Assembly (NCBI GenBank): GCA_040880065.1
Contig: JBBDJE010000060.1
Coordinates: 3,271 to 67,270 of the forward strand
Source: Abyssibius sp040880065
GTDB taxonomy: Bacteria > Pseudomonadota > Alphaproteobacteria > Rhodobacterales > Rhodobacteraceae
Reading direction: 5' to 3'
Length of the DNA stretch: 64,000 nt
This document shows positions 63,980-64,000 of this stretch, one piece after another. The translations under genes and the position numbers were made by a program. The notes beneath the pieces are model-generated. The model saw only the letters and a program-made list of their open reading frames with translations, did not search any database and was not told the DNA's origin. Position 1 is the first letter of the stretch. Each line of letters begins with the position of its first letter.

Positions 63980-64000
63980 TTTGAAGGCCGCGATTTCGCT

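Overview
The window looks like chromosomal DNA from an alphaproteobacterium, most likely a Rhodobacterales (Rhodobacteraceae-like) organism. The indications are a GC-rich sequence with heavy GCG/CGC codon use, the gene order lptC-lptA-lptB-rpoN-hpf-ptsN, a TrcR/DUF1013 cell-cycle regulator, a GT14-type transferase with a long C-terminal extension next to sulfotransferase and polysaccharide genes, and short intergenic dyad repeats with a central GAACCGGTTTTC core. This is judged by reading; no database search was possible. I see no tRNA, rRNA, CRISPR array, insertion sequence or prophage.

Layout. 1-7.9 kb: one tight plus-strand cluster with relaxed GC content. It holds a NitT/TauT-type ABC ATPase (cut at the left edge) and permease, an FAD oxidoreductase, a family III CoA-transferase, an enoyl-CoA hydratase, a 7Fe ferredoxin, a DHDPS-family lyase/dehydratase, a semialdehyde dehydrogenase and a dCMP-deaminase-like zinc deaminase. 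It reads as an uptake and catabolism operon for an unidentified, probably nitrogen-containing compound, and is the best candidate here for an undescribed pathway. 8.2-12.7 kb: an RND efflux pair. 12.7-18.9 kb: a TolB-like beta-propeller protein, an RNase D-type exonuclease, then the LPS export, sigma-54, hibernation-factor and PtsN block. 18.9-27.4 kb: a minus-strand polysaccharide operon (two-domain sulfotransferase, three or four glycosyltransferases, GalU, CysQ), with an ABC-2 permease divergent at 27.5 kb. CysQ would remove the PAP left by sulfotransfer, so a sulfated surface polysaccharide is a reasonable inference.

28.3-36.8 kb: a YciA thioesterase, an SH3 protein, dnaK-dnaJ behind a probable heat-shock promoter, a periplasmic thioredoxin/CcdA pair, a DMT transporter, HU and AMP nucleosidase. 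36.8-42 kb: adenine deaminase (in operon with AMP nucleosidase), a free methionine-R-sulfoxide reductase, nadC and glnK-amtB. 42-49.7 kb: a class A penicillin-binding protein, mlaA-mlaC, a type I secretion ABC/adaptor pair and rpe. 49.8-57.4 kb: uronate dehydrogenase, a ThDP enzyme, divergent mnmD and MnmC-type oxidase genes, an alcohol-dehydrogenase-like/DUF4386 pair, an XRE regulator with a membrane protein, and an FMN reductase. 57.5-64 kb: smc with an overlapping ATC-hydrolase-like gene, an Ala-rich coiled-coil membrane protein, trcR and a secreted RNase T2.

Four copies of an approximately 105-bp intergenic dyad repeat lie at 12.7, 44.3, 49.7 and 61.5 kb. Three of them provide the stop codon of an adjoining gene.
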